NCBI GenBank assembly: GCA_047639615.1
Contig: JBLIOL010000237.1
Span: 1-8,805, forward strand
DNA: 8,805 nt
Reading direction: 5' to 3'
From: CAYWNK01 sp047639615
GTDB taxonomy: Bacteria > Planctomycetota > UBA1135 > GCA-002686595
Numbering within the stretch: the first letter of the stretch is position 1; each line of letters starts with the position of its first letter. Below, piece by piece: positions 1 through 6,161 of this stretch. Under the pieces are notes generated by a model. It was not told where the DNA came from. It saw only the letters and a program-made list of their open reading frames with translations, and ran no database searches. A program made the position numbers and the translations under genes.

Positions 1-1
1 C

Positions 2-74
2 AGCCCTTGAGCCATCCCCACTCCATCCGGGCGTCCCCTCCCGATCGCATCAACGGCGTCAGCCGTTGAGCCAT
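2..74. repeat. Imperfect direct repeat pair downstream of the tRNA
   Basis: A 14-base unit, AGCCnTTGAGCCAT, occurs at 2-15 (n = C) and at 61-74 (n = G), 59 bases apart and with 13 of 14 bases identical. The second copy includes the right arm of the 50-69 hairpin. The left arm matching the first copy would lie beyond the window edge, so these may be two units of a repeated intergenic element. No coding frame with protein-like character covers 1-115. Confidence 0.4.
50..69. repeat. 8-bp inverted repeat (hairpin)
   Basis: TCAACGGC (50-57) and GCCGTTGA (62-69) are perfect reverse complements separated by the four-base loop GTCA. There is no run of T on either side, so it is not a textbook intrinsic terminator. 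It is the second of two hairpins downstream of the tRNA gene and may belong to the direct-repeat element at 2-74. Confidence 0.45.
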
Positions 75-82
75 ATATATGC

Positions 83-192
<110 letters not shown>

Positions 193-206
193 ACCGAGGG
201 ACGAGG

Positions 207-235
207 ACTCTACTGAGGGGGGTGGTCGGCGTCAA
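207..235 (-). promoter_or_regulatory. Sigma70-like promoter of tRNA-Pro
   Basis: On the minus strand a -35 box TTGACG (235-230, five of six consensus bases) is separated by exactly 17 bases from a -10 box TAGAGT (212-207, four of six). Transcription would start near 200, giving a leader of about eight bases before tRNA position 1 at 192. The optimal spacing and correct placement make this the best-supported promoter in the window. The rest of 193-307 shows nothing else except the weak plus-strand candidate at 274-302. Confidence 0.7.
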
Positions 236-273
236 TCGATGGATCGAAGAGTATTTGAGGTTTGAGAGGGTCG

Positions 274-302
274 TTGACCGGGAGGCCCAGAAGGGCTATC
301 CA
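274..302 (+). promoter_or_regulatory. Weak candidate promoter for the 308 gene
   Basis: TTGACC (274-279, five of six bases of the -35 consensus) is followed after 17 bases by TATCCA (297-302, only three of six for -10). The start of transcription would fall at about 308-309, on or next to the ATG, which would make the mRNA nearly leaderless. No well-placed Shine-Dalgarno precedes the ATG; the GGGAGG further upstream is more than 20 bases away. This is a suggestion from pattern only. Confidence 0.25.
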
Positions 303-307
303 GCGGT

Positions 308-730
308 ATGGCTCGCCCCCTCCGCCCCCTCTATCGCCGGCCCCTTCGGGTCCGGAGACGCCATCGGACCTGGATGATGGCCATGGTTCTGGCTACGGCC
401 GCTTGGATGACCTGGTGGGTCGCGATCGTCGTTCACCGCTTCGCACCGGCCTATGCCCCGAACTGGCGCTGGGTCTACGGGCTAGCCGGGATCTTCGCGG
501 CCGCCGGCCTGGGCTTGGGATTGTTCACGATCCGAGCACGGACCATCTGGTTGCTGCTGGCCAGCGTGCCGATCGTGGCCAATGCCAGCTTGCTGCTGGT
601 CCCAGCCCTGCTACACGAGGACGTGGTTCGCGCCCTAGCTCGGCCCCAGGCAGAGCCCGCTCCCCTAGGGAATGATGGGCTCGGCGAGGTAGAGCATGAT
701 GGCGCCAGTGACGGTGGTCAGGACCGTTAG
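308..730 (+). CDS. Small three-helix membrane protein, unknown function
   Basis: I do not recognise this 140-residue protein. The N-terminus (residues 1-22) is very rich in arginine (RRPLRVRRRHR) and contains no acidic residue, as expected for a cytoplasmic end. Three hydrophobic segments follow at about residues 24-43, 55-75 and 78-102. A hydrophilic acidic tail (about 103-140) contains EVEHDGASDGGQD. The hydrophobic pattern and the positive-inside charge argue that the frame is real, unlike the proline/arginine-rich frames overlapping it. The tail reads antisense through the conserved end of the membrane gene at 665-1060, giving a 66-bp convergent overlap, so the last 20 or so residues may be unconserved read-through. 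ATG codons at 374, 377 and 383 are alternative starts just before the first helix. No catalytic motif is visible. Confidence 0.5.
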   Translation: MARPLRPLYRRPLRVRRRHRTWMMAMVLATAAWMTWWVAIVVHRFAPAYAPNWRWVYGLAGIFAAAGLGLGLFTIRARTIWLLLASVPIVANASLLLVPALLHEDVVRALARPQAEPAPLGNDGLGEVEHDGASDGGQDR

Positions 731-1060
731 CAGGATCACCGTCAGCCCCATCATCCCGTGCAAGCGGAGCCACTTCGGACGGCGCCAGGTGAGGATGCCC
801 AGAGTGATCGGCACCACGTAGGCCACGGTGGCGACCTTGGCCATCTTCATGTGCACGGGCGTGATCCAACCAGCGGCTTCCAGGTCGTACTCCTTGCCCA
901 ACTGGATCGCGTAGTAGATCGCGACGCCCAGGCTCAGCATGGAGTTGATCACCAGGAACACATGCGGCTTTCGCAAGTGCTTGTGCCCAGTCCAAGCCAC
1001 CAGCAGTAAGAGCACAACGGTCAGGCCCAGAAAAAAGAAGAAGCCGAAGAATGCGGTCAT
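665..1060 (-). CDS. Four-helix membrane protein with conserved-looking histidines (DUF420-like)
   Basis: This 131-residue protein has four hydrophobic segments at about 3-23, 33-53, 70-91 and 101-127, with little outside the membrane. Histidines lie at or next to helix ends: H26, H28, H33, H70 (in TPVHMKMAK) and H101 (in RLHGMMG). The size, helix count and histidine placement resemble DUF420-type and cytochrome b561-like small membrane proteins, in which histidines can bind haem or metal. The family assignment is tentative and haem binding is an inference. The start is the ATG at 1060, seven bases after GGGGAG. A longer frame from a GTG at 1075 is less likely, because that GTG overlaps the Shine-Dalgarno. 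The ATG overlaps the gpsA stop as ATGA, so translation is probably coupled, and transcription would come from the plsY-gpsA operon. It may be a redox accessory or simply an operon passenger. Confidence 0.8.
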   Translation of the reverse strand: MTAFFGFFFFLGLTVVLLLLVAWTGHKHLRKPHVFLVINSMLSLGVAIYYAIQLGKEYDLEAAGWITPVHMKMAKVATVAYVVPITLGILTWRRPKWLRLHGMMGLTVILLTVLTTVTGAIMLYLAEPIIP

Positions 1061-2091
1061 GATTGGTCTCCCCACAAAGCGTCCATCTCGCCCGAAGGCT
1101 CGCGGCGCATGAGATCGTCCACGGCAGCCCGCGGATCTTTGTTTTCGAAGAGAACCTCGTGAACCTGCTCGGCGATGGGCATCGAAACGCCCGCAAGTTC
1201 TGCCTCAGGCCCGAAGAGGGCTTTGGTGGTCCAGACGCCCTCGGCCACCATCTTCATTTCGTCCAGGATCTGCTGCAGGCTGCGGCCTTCGCCGAGCGCC
1301 TGCCCCACCGCGCGGTTGCGGCTGTGCTGGGAGAAACAGGTCGTGGCTAGGTCGCCGATGCCGGCTAGGCCGAAGAAAGTCTCGGCGCGCGCGCCGCGTG
1401 CCTTGCCGAAGCGCGCGATTTCCACCACACCGCGGGTAATCACGGCAGACTTGGCGTTATCGCCCAATTGAAGGCCATCGCAGATACCTGCGGCGATAGC
1501 GATCACGTTCTTGAGCGCCCCCGCAAGCTCGGCCCCGTAGGCGTCGCTATGGGTGTAGACGCGGAATTGCTCGCTAGAGAAAGCCGCTTGGACTTGGCGC
1601 GCGAAGTCCTGGTCCTCGCAGCCCACCACCACCGACGCCGGCAGGCCTTTAGCCACCTCTTCCGCGTGACTGGGCCCGGTTAGCACGGCCATGGGCCGCT
1701 CACCAAGAATTTCCAGCAGCACCTGACTCGGCGTGCGGAAGCTTTCGATCTCGAGCCCCTTACTAGCGGTCACGATGGGCACGGTGCCCTTGAGCGCGTC
1801 CTCGAAACGCGCTGCCACACCGCGCAGAAACTGCGTCGGCACGACGCTCACCACGAAGTCGATGCCCTCTGCAGCTGTGAAGGGATCGGCTTCCACCTTC
1901 AGGTTGTCTGGGAATGCGAAGCCGGCTAGGAAGCGCTCGTTGGAGCGCGACTTTTCCATCTCCGCGACCTGCTCCGGGAAGGCGCTCCAGAGCACCGTTT
2001 GGATTCCATTGCGGGCGAGCAGTAGGGCCAGGGTGGTGCCCCAACTACCGTCGCCGAGGACGAGGACTTTGCTGGGTAGGGCTACGGACAT
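1057..2091 (-). CDS. gpsA: Glycerol-3-phosphate dehydrogenase [NAD(P)+]
   Basis: GpsA reduces dihydroxyacetone phosphate to sn-glycerol-3-phosphate with NAD(P)H in the cytoplasm, supplying the backbone for phospholipids. The 344-residue protein opens with a Rossmann strand and dinucleotide loop VLGDGSWGTTLA (11-22; the second residue of the usual GAGSWGT is Asp here). The substrate-site lysine is in ASKGLE (109-114) and the family signature GPSHAEEV spans 139-146. The catalytic lysine lies in ALKNV (K194), followed by GDNAKSA (210-216), GLAGIGDL (241-248) and SRNR (257-260). These all match the family, and the length is normal. I chose the ATG at 2091 because alignment to the family begins there; the frame stays open to 2169 but would add 26 unrelated residues overlapping plsY. 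No clear Shine-Dalgarno precedes it. The gene lies 19 bp after plsY, whose product uses the G3P made here. Confidence 0.96.
   Translation of the reverse strand: MSVALPSKVLVLGDGSWGTTLALLLARNGIQTVLWSAFPEQVAEMEKSRSNERFLAGFAFPDNLKVEADPFTAAEGIDFVVSVVPTQFLRGVAARFEDALKGTVPIVTASKGLEIESFRTPSQVLLEILGERPMAVLTGPSHAEEVAKGLPASVVVGCEDQDFARQVQAAFSSEQFRVYTHSDAYGAELAGALKNVIAIAAGICDGLQLGDNAKSAVITRGVVEIARFGKARGARAETFFGLAGIGDLATTCFSQHSRNRAVGQALGEGRSLQQILDEMKMVAEGVWTTKALFGPEAELAGVSMPIAEQVHEVLFENKDPRAAVDDLMRREPSGEMDALWGDQS
1068..1073 (-). promoter_or_regulatory. Ribosome binding site deciding the 1060 start
   Basis: The minus strand reads GGGGAG at 1073-1068, seven bases upstream of the ATG at 1060-1058. The site lies inside the last codons of gpsA. 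It fixes the start of the four-helix membrane protein at 1060 rather than the in-frame GTG at 1075. Confidence 0.75.
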
Positions 2092-2110
2092 GTTGAGTGA
2101 GCTGTGCGGT

Positions 2111-2809
2111 TCAATTGGATGGAGGAGTTTCCGAATCGGCGGTCTGTCCCGTGCGTATTTCCTCTCCACGCAGGAGCCGCTGAATGTTGGCTCGGTGGCG
2201 CACTAGGATCAAGGCCGCTAGGCCGAACATGGCCTTAAGCAAGGCCGGATCGTCCGGCCGACGCAGGTAGGCTGCGATCGGGAAGGTCAGGCCCATCAGT
2301 ACGGAGGCCAGCCCCACATAACGCGTGGTTTTTAAAACAACTAGCCAAACCAGTCCGCCGGCTACGAAGACTAGAGGTTCCAGGGCCAGCAAGGCGCCGC
2401 TAGCGGTGGCTACGCCCTTGCCGCCCTTGAAGCCCAGGTAGACCGGGAAGCAGTGGCCGAAGACCGCCGCAGTGGCGCACAGAATGGCCGGCACTAGCCC
2501 GCTATCGGGTCCTGCAGCGAGGCTGCCCAGCCAAACCGCCGGCACGTAGCCCTTGAGGCAGTCGAGCAGGAATACGAAGGTGCCCAGAGGCTTGCCCAGC
2601 ACACGCATGGCGTTGGTCGCGCCGATATTTCCGCTCCCTACCGTGCGCAGATCGAGCCCTTTTACCAAGCGTACAACCAGCAGGCCGAAGGGCACGGCGC
2701 CGAGGAAGTAGCTGGCCAAGAGCGCCCCCCAGAGGGGCATGGCAGCGGTGGGATCAGCCGGAGTGGGCATGTACCCGGCACGGTACTCGGGCCGCGGGCC
2801 GCGTTCCAT
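2111..2809 (-). CDS. plsY: Acyl-phosphate:glycerol-3-phosphate acyltransferase
   Basis: PlsY is an integral inner-membrane enzyme that moves an acyl group from acyl-phosphate to G3P, forming lysophosphatidate. Three family motifs are present: GSGNIGATN (58-66), GFKGGKGVAT (126-135) and RHRANIQRLLRGEE (204-217). About six hydrophobic segments lie between 26 and 204, and a short polar tail follows. The longest frame (232 residues, ATG 2809) is listed because the start is unresolved. A strong GGGGAGG at 2817-2811 sits only one base from this ATG, too close to work well. ATGs at 2770 (219 residues) or 2740 (209 residues) give lengths nearer the usual 200 or so, and the 2740 start leads straight into helix 1, but neither has a visible ribosome site. 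The gene heads the minus-strand plsY-gpsA-membrane protein operon and is divergent from the hydantoinase-like gene at 2845. Confidence 0.95.
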   Translation of the reverse strand: MERGPRPEYRAGYMPTPADPTAAMPLWGALLASYFLGAVPFGLLVVRLVKGLDLRTVGSGNIGATNAMRVLGKPLGTFVFLLDCLKGYVPAVWLGSLAAGPDSGLVPAILCATAAVFGHCFPVYLGFKGGKGVATASGALLALEPLVFVAGGLVWLVVLKTTRYVGLASVLMGLTFPIAAYLRRPDDPALLKAMFGLAALILVRHRANIQRLLRGEEIRTGQTADSETPPSN

Positions 2810-2832
2810 GCCTCCCCATCAGTCTCGGGCGG

Positions 2833-2847
2833 TAGACTCCTTGGGTG
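2833..2847 (+). promoter_or_regulatory. Putative -10 element for a leaderless GTG start
   Basis: TAGACT (2833-2838) fits the TAnnnT -10 pattern (four of six against TATAAT). It is followed by six bases and then the GTG start codon at 2845, so transcription could begin on the GTG itself. No Shine-Dalgarno is seen between 2820 and 2844, and no good -35 box is present at 16-18 bases. The arrangement is visible; leaderless initiation is inferred. Confidence 0.35.
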
Positions 2848-4878
2848 AGTTCCCCGCGCCCCAAGGCCCCCTCCCCCGTCGGCGTGGATGCGGGCGGCAC
2901 TTTCACCGACCTGGTGGCCCAGGATGCGGAGGGCCAGATTCATGTGGCCAAGGTCCCCAGCACCCCCGGCAACCCCGGGAAGGCGGTTTTGGCCGGGCTT
3001 GAGCGCCTGGGCCCCCTGCTGCATGGCAAGGATGTGGTTCACGGAACGACCGTAGCGCTGAACGCCCTGCTCACTGGCCGCGTGGCACGCTGCGCTCTGG
3101 TGACCAACCGCGGCTTCCAGGATTTGGTGGAGATCGGCCGCCAGAATCGGCCCGAGCTCTACGCCCTGCACCCAGAGCGTCCGGCGAGCCTGGTCCCTCG
3201 CGAGCTGCGCTTCGAGCTGGACCAACGCTCCTGGCCCGACCCAGAGTCAGGCCAGGTGCAGGAAATCAAACGCCCGACGGACGCCCAACTGGCCCGCGTG
3301 GCCAAGGCCGTGGCCGCCAGCGGCGTGCGCACGGCGGCGGTCTGCTTGCTGCACGCCTACGCGGACCCGGAACCCGAGCGGCGCATGGCCCGCGCCCTCG
3401 AAGCCGCCGGCGTCAGCGCCACCTGCTCGGGCCACATCCTGCCCGCCTATCGCGAGTACGAGCGCTTCTCCACCACCATCGCGAACGCCGCCCTGGTGCC
3501 GGTCGTCTCGGCCTATCTCACCGGACTCGCCGAAGCCCTGCCCGGCCAACTCGCTGTGCTGCAGAGCGCCGGCGGCACCCTGCCCGCGTCCACGGCCGGA
3601 CGCGAGCCCGTGCGCGTGCTGATGTCCGGCCCCGCAGGCGGAGTGGTCGGCGCCGCGCGCGCCGCTCAAGAGGCAGGGCTGAGCGAAATTCTGACCCTCG
3701 ACATGGGCGGCACCAGCACGGACGTGGCCTTCGCCGCGCCGGGCTCGGGACTCAGCGGAACGACCACCGCTAGCCAGGTGGCTGGCCTGCCGATCGCTGT
3801 GCCCTCCTTAGACCTGCACACCATCGGCTGCGGAGGCGGCAGCCTGGTGCGCGTGGACGCTGGCGGCGTGTTGCGCGTGGGACCCGACAGCGCCGCCGCG
3901 GACCCCGGGCCCGTGGCCTATGGCCGGGGAGAGGAACCTACAGTCACGGATGCCCACGTGATGCTCGGACACCTTTCTCCCACGGGCTTCTTGGGCGGCG
4001 AATTACCCTTGGACACGGACGCGGTCACGCGCGCTTTCGAGCGCGTGGGCCAGGCCGCGGGACTCCGGCCGCGCGCCGCCGCCCAAGCGGTGCTCGAGGT
4101 AGCGCGCGCCGCCATGGGCCGAGCCTGTTCGGTCATGGGGCTGCAGCGCGGCCGCGATCCGGGCCGGTTAGCACTGGTCGCCTTCGGCGGTGGCGGCGGT
4201 TTGCACGCGGCGGCCTTGGCCGGTTCCTTGGACCTGCCCGGTGCTCTGATTCCGGCCCACCCGGGCGTCCTCTCAGCGTTAGGCATGGCACGTGCGGACG
4301 CACTCATCGATCAAGAGCGCGCGATTCTCGCGCCACTTGCCGAATGGTCGGCCACCGCACGCAAGCGCGCCATCAAGGACCTGGTCGCGTCCGGGCGCGA
4401 GCGCCTGCGTGAAGCAGGCCACAGCGCCCGCAGCATCGAACTCGAGCTAGCCCTGGACCTGCGCTACAAGGGCCAGTCCTACGAGCTCTCCGTGCCTGAG
4501 AATAGGAATCCGGCGGCTGCCTTCGAGGCCCTGCACCGTCAGCACTACGGTTGGAGCTTGGAAGCTGAGCTGATCGAGTTGGTCTGCCTGCGCGTCCGGA
4601 CGGTGGTGCGCGCCGCAGCGCCGGCGTTGCCCAGTGGGAAGCGGCCGCGCCGCCGCAAGGCACCCGCGACCTGCTTCACTTCCCTGCGCAAGGCTTCCAT
4701 CGGCCAAGGCGCCGCCGCCACGCGCGTACCTTGCGTGGATCGCGCCCTGCTGCAAAGCGGCCAGCGCGTAGAAGGCCCCGCCGTGATCGAAGAGTTCACA
4801 GGCACGACCCTGGTGCCGGCGGAGTGGAGCGCTGAGGTGCTACCCGCGGGCCACCTGTGGCTGCAGGGTCCGAGCTAA
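2845..4878 (+). CDS. Hydantoinase A / 5-oxoprolinase-family ATPase subunit (HyuA-like), without HyuB
   Basis: HyuA-type proteins are cytoplasmic ATP-using subunits of N-methylhydantoinase, 5-oxoprolinase, acetone carboxylase and related enzymes that activate amide or carbonyl groups. The 677 residues match a full HyuA. The N-terminal domain begins with the phosphate loop GVDAGGTFTDL (13-23) and contains VVHGTTVALNALL (64-76). The central domain starts near EYERFSTTIANAALVP (204-219) and holds the second phosphate loop LDMGGTSTDV (285-294), IGCGGGS (327-333), the DPGP hallmark (353-356) and AFGGGGGLHA (447-456). The C-terminal domain includes YKGQSYEL (541-548) and EGPAVIEEFTGTTLVP (643-658). 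The substrate cannot be told from the sequence. Most relatives are followed by HyuB, but here the next gene is convergent and overlaps at the stop codon. GTG 2845 is the only sensible start; no Shine-Dalgarno precedes it. All recognised loops are intact, so it is not a decayed gene. Confidence 0.92.
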   Translation: MSSPRPKAPSPVGVDAGGTFTDLVAQDAEGQIHVAKVPSTPGNPGKAVLAGLERLGPLLHGKDVVHGTTVALNALLTGRVARCALVTNRGFQDLVEIGRQNRPELYALHPERPASLVPRELRFELDQRSWPDPESGQVQEIKRPTDAQLARVAKAVAASGVRTAAVCLLHAYADPEPERRMARALEAAGVSATCSGHILPAYREYERFSTTIANAALVPVVSAYLTGLAEALPGQLAVLQSAGGTLPASTAGREPVRVLMSGPAGGVVGAARAAQEAGLSEILTLDMGGTSTDVAFAAPGSGLSGTTTASQVAGLPIAVPSLDLHTIGCGGGSLVRVDAGGVLRVGPDSAAADPGPVAYGRGEEPTVTDAHVMLGHLSPTGFLGGELPLDTDAVTRAFERVGQAAGLRPRAAAQAVLEVARAAMGRACSVMGLQRGRDPGRLALVAFGGGGGLHAAALAGSLDLPGALIPAHPGVLSALGMARADALIDQERAILAPLAEWSATARKRAIKDLVASGRERLREAGHSARSIELELALDLRYKGQSYELSVPENRNPAAAFEALHRQHYGWSLEAELIELVCLRVRTVVRAAAPALPSGKRPRRRKAPATCFTSLRKASIGQGAAATRVPCVDRALLQSGQRVEGPAVIEEFTGTTLVPAEWSAEVLPAGHLWLQGPS

Positions 4879-6161
4879 GCAACGGGACGCGATTGCCCCT
4901 TGCGCGGTAGCTCCAACTGAAAGCGTGCACCGCCCAAGCCGGAGTCGCTCACCTGAACTTGCCCCCCGTGGGATTCGACGATGCTGCGCACGAGCGCCAG
5001 TCCGAGGCCATAGCCCATGCGCTGGCCAGGTCGCCGCCGGCCTTGGCGGAAGGGCACGAAGATCGCGTCCCGATCGGCCGGATCCACACCGGGACCGCTG
5101 TCGTCCACGCTGACCTTAATGCATTGCTCGTCACCGCGCAGACAGAGCTCTACGCGGTCGCCGGAGGTGGTGAAGTCCACCGCATTTCCGACGAGGTTGC
5201 TGACGGCCAGGAGCAAGGCCTCGCGGTCTCCCTCCAGCGAGAGATCCCCATCCAGCTGTACGGCCAATTTCACGCCACGGCGCTCCGCGCGGGCGCGCTC
5301 GCGCAAGAGCCGCAACTCGACCTGCTCCCCCAGGTCGAACTGCTCGCCCACGGGCGGCGCCTCGCCCAAAGCGCAGAAGGTGACCAGGTTGTCCACGGAG
5401 CGCGCCAGCTCGCGCAGCTCGTCCACCTGACCTTCGAGCCCCTGTCGATACTCATCCACACCACGCTCGCGCAGCAGCAGCACCTGCGACTCGCCGAGCA
5501 TGTTCTGAATCGGCGAACGCAACTCGTGGGCAAAGCCTGCCACGAGAGTATTCATACGTTGGCGCTCCACATGAATCGTGCTCAGAGTCTGCGTCATGCG
5601 CCGGCTGAAAAAGATGCCCGCAGCGAGACCAAGAAGCCCCGCAAGCAGCACCAAGAAGACAGCGATGCGCACAAAACTACCCATGTGAGCCAGCACCGCG
5701 CGGCCGTCCACCATGACCCCGATGCGCATGTCTACGTTCGGGCCTTTGCCCTGTACTACAGCCATGTCTTCCACGCGCCAGCGCAAGCCAGGGCTCGGAC
5801 TTGTGGTCACGCCCAACTCGTCGGAGAGGCTAGCTATCCGATCGAGCAGATCTAGCTCGCCGAAGCGGCCCCAAAGCTGATCAGCGTCCCAGATAACCCA
5901 CGCGATGCGCTCGGATTGGTGCTCGGCTGCCAGGCTGGCCGCAAGCTCGCGCATGATCTCGGGCTCGACACGGGTGGTGCCGAAGAACGCCCGCATTTCG
6001 TCGAGCTCTTCCTGCACGAAGGCTGACAACTCGCGCTCGGCTGCTCGGCTCACGAAGAGCGCACTGGTCGCGGTGATGGCGGTGGCTAAGAGCAGGCTGG
6101 TCAGGCCGAAGGCCAAGGAGAAGCGCCACTGGAAGGACCACCCTTGGAGCTTGTCAGTCAT
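4875..6161 (-). CDS. Sensor histidine kinase, CusS-like but without a HAMP domain
   Basis: This 428-residue inner-membrane kinase has a first membrane helix at about 13-37, a periplasmic sensor region at about 38-162, and a second helix at about 163-185. The HisKA box AHELRSPIQNMLGE has the phospho-accepting H212. An HATPase domain follows with N box SNLVGNAVDF (N322, N326), G1 box DSGPG (354-358), F box (about 368-372) and G2 box GYGLGLAL (383-390). The H-box sequence and the sensor segment IAWVIWDAD resemble heavy-metal sensor kinases of the CusS/CopS group; the ligand is unknown. Only about 26 residues separate helix 2 from H212, too few for a HAMP domain. The start is the ATG at 6161, which shares eight bases with the end of the regulator gene, implying coupling. 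Extending to 6263 adds 34 implausible residues. Its TAG stop overlaps the TAA of the convergent HyuA-like gene. Confidence 0.93.
   Translation of the reverse strand: MTDKLQGWSFQWRFSLAFGLTSLLLATAITATSALFVSRAAERELSAFVQEELDEMRAFFGTTRVEPEIMRELAASLAAEHQSERIAWVIWDADQLWGRFGELDLLDRIASLSDELGVTTSPSPGLRWRVEDMAVVQGKGPNVDMRIGVMVDGRAVLAHMGSFVRIAVFLVLLAGLLGLAAGIFFSRRMTQTLSTIHVERQRMNTLVAGFAHELRSPIQNMLGESQVLLLRERGVDEYRQGLEGQVDELRELARSVDNLVTFCALGEAPPVGEQFDLGEQVELRLLRERARAERRGVKLAVQLDGDLSLEGDREALLLAVSNLVGNAVDFTTSGDRVELCLRGDEQCIKVSVDDSGPGVDPADRDAIFVPFRQGRRRPGQRMGYGLGLALVRSIVESHGGQVQVSDSGLGGARFQLELPRKGQSRPVA

Noticed and set aside
262..675. 137-residue plus-strand frame starting with TTG
   Set aside because: Rich in Pro, Arg and Gly with no hydrophobic or domain pattern; it is the shifted shadow of the membrane protein frame at 308-730.
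525..1196. 223-residue minus-strand frame across both membrane genes
   Set aside because: Low-complexity Arg/Ala/His composition and overlaps gpsA and the histidine-bearing membrane gene in another frame; those have recognisable sequence.
2092..2169. Upstream extension of gpsA
   Set aside because: The 26 extra residues lie in the plsY tail, have no family similarity, and the Rossmann fold starts just after ATG 2091.
2662..3225. 187-residue minus-strand frame across plsY and the HyuA-like gene
   Set aside because: It covers the divergent promoter area and is antisense to the conserved HyuA N-terminal domain; no family features.
4840..4920. Intrinsic terminator between the HyuA-like gene and the kinase
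   Set aside because: No inverted repeat with a T-run on either strand; the two stop codons overlap.
4959..5855. 298-residue plus-strand frame
   Set aside because: Antisense to the HisKA/HATPase part of the kinase; rich in His, Gln and Ala in the manner of GC-rich shadow frames, with no recognisable domain.
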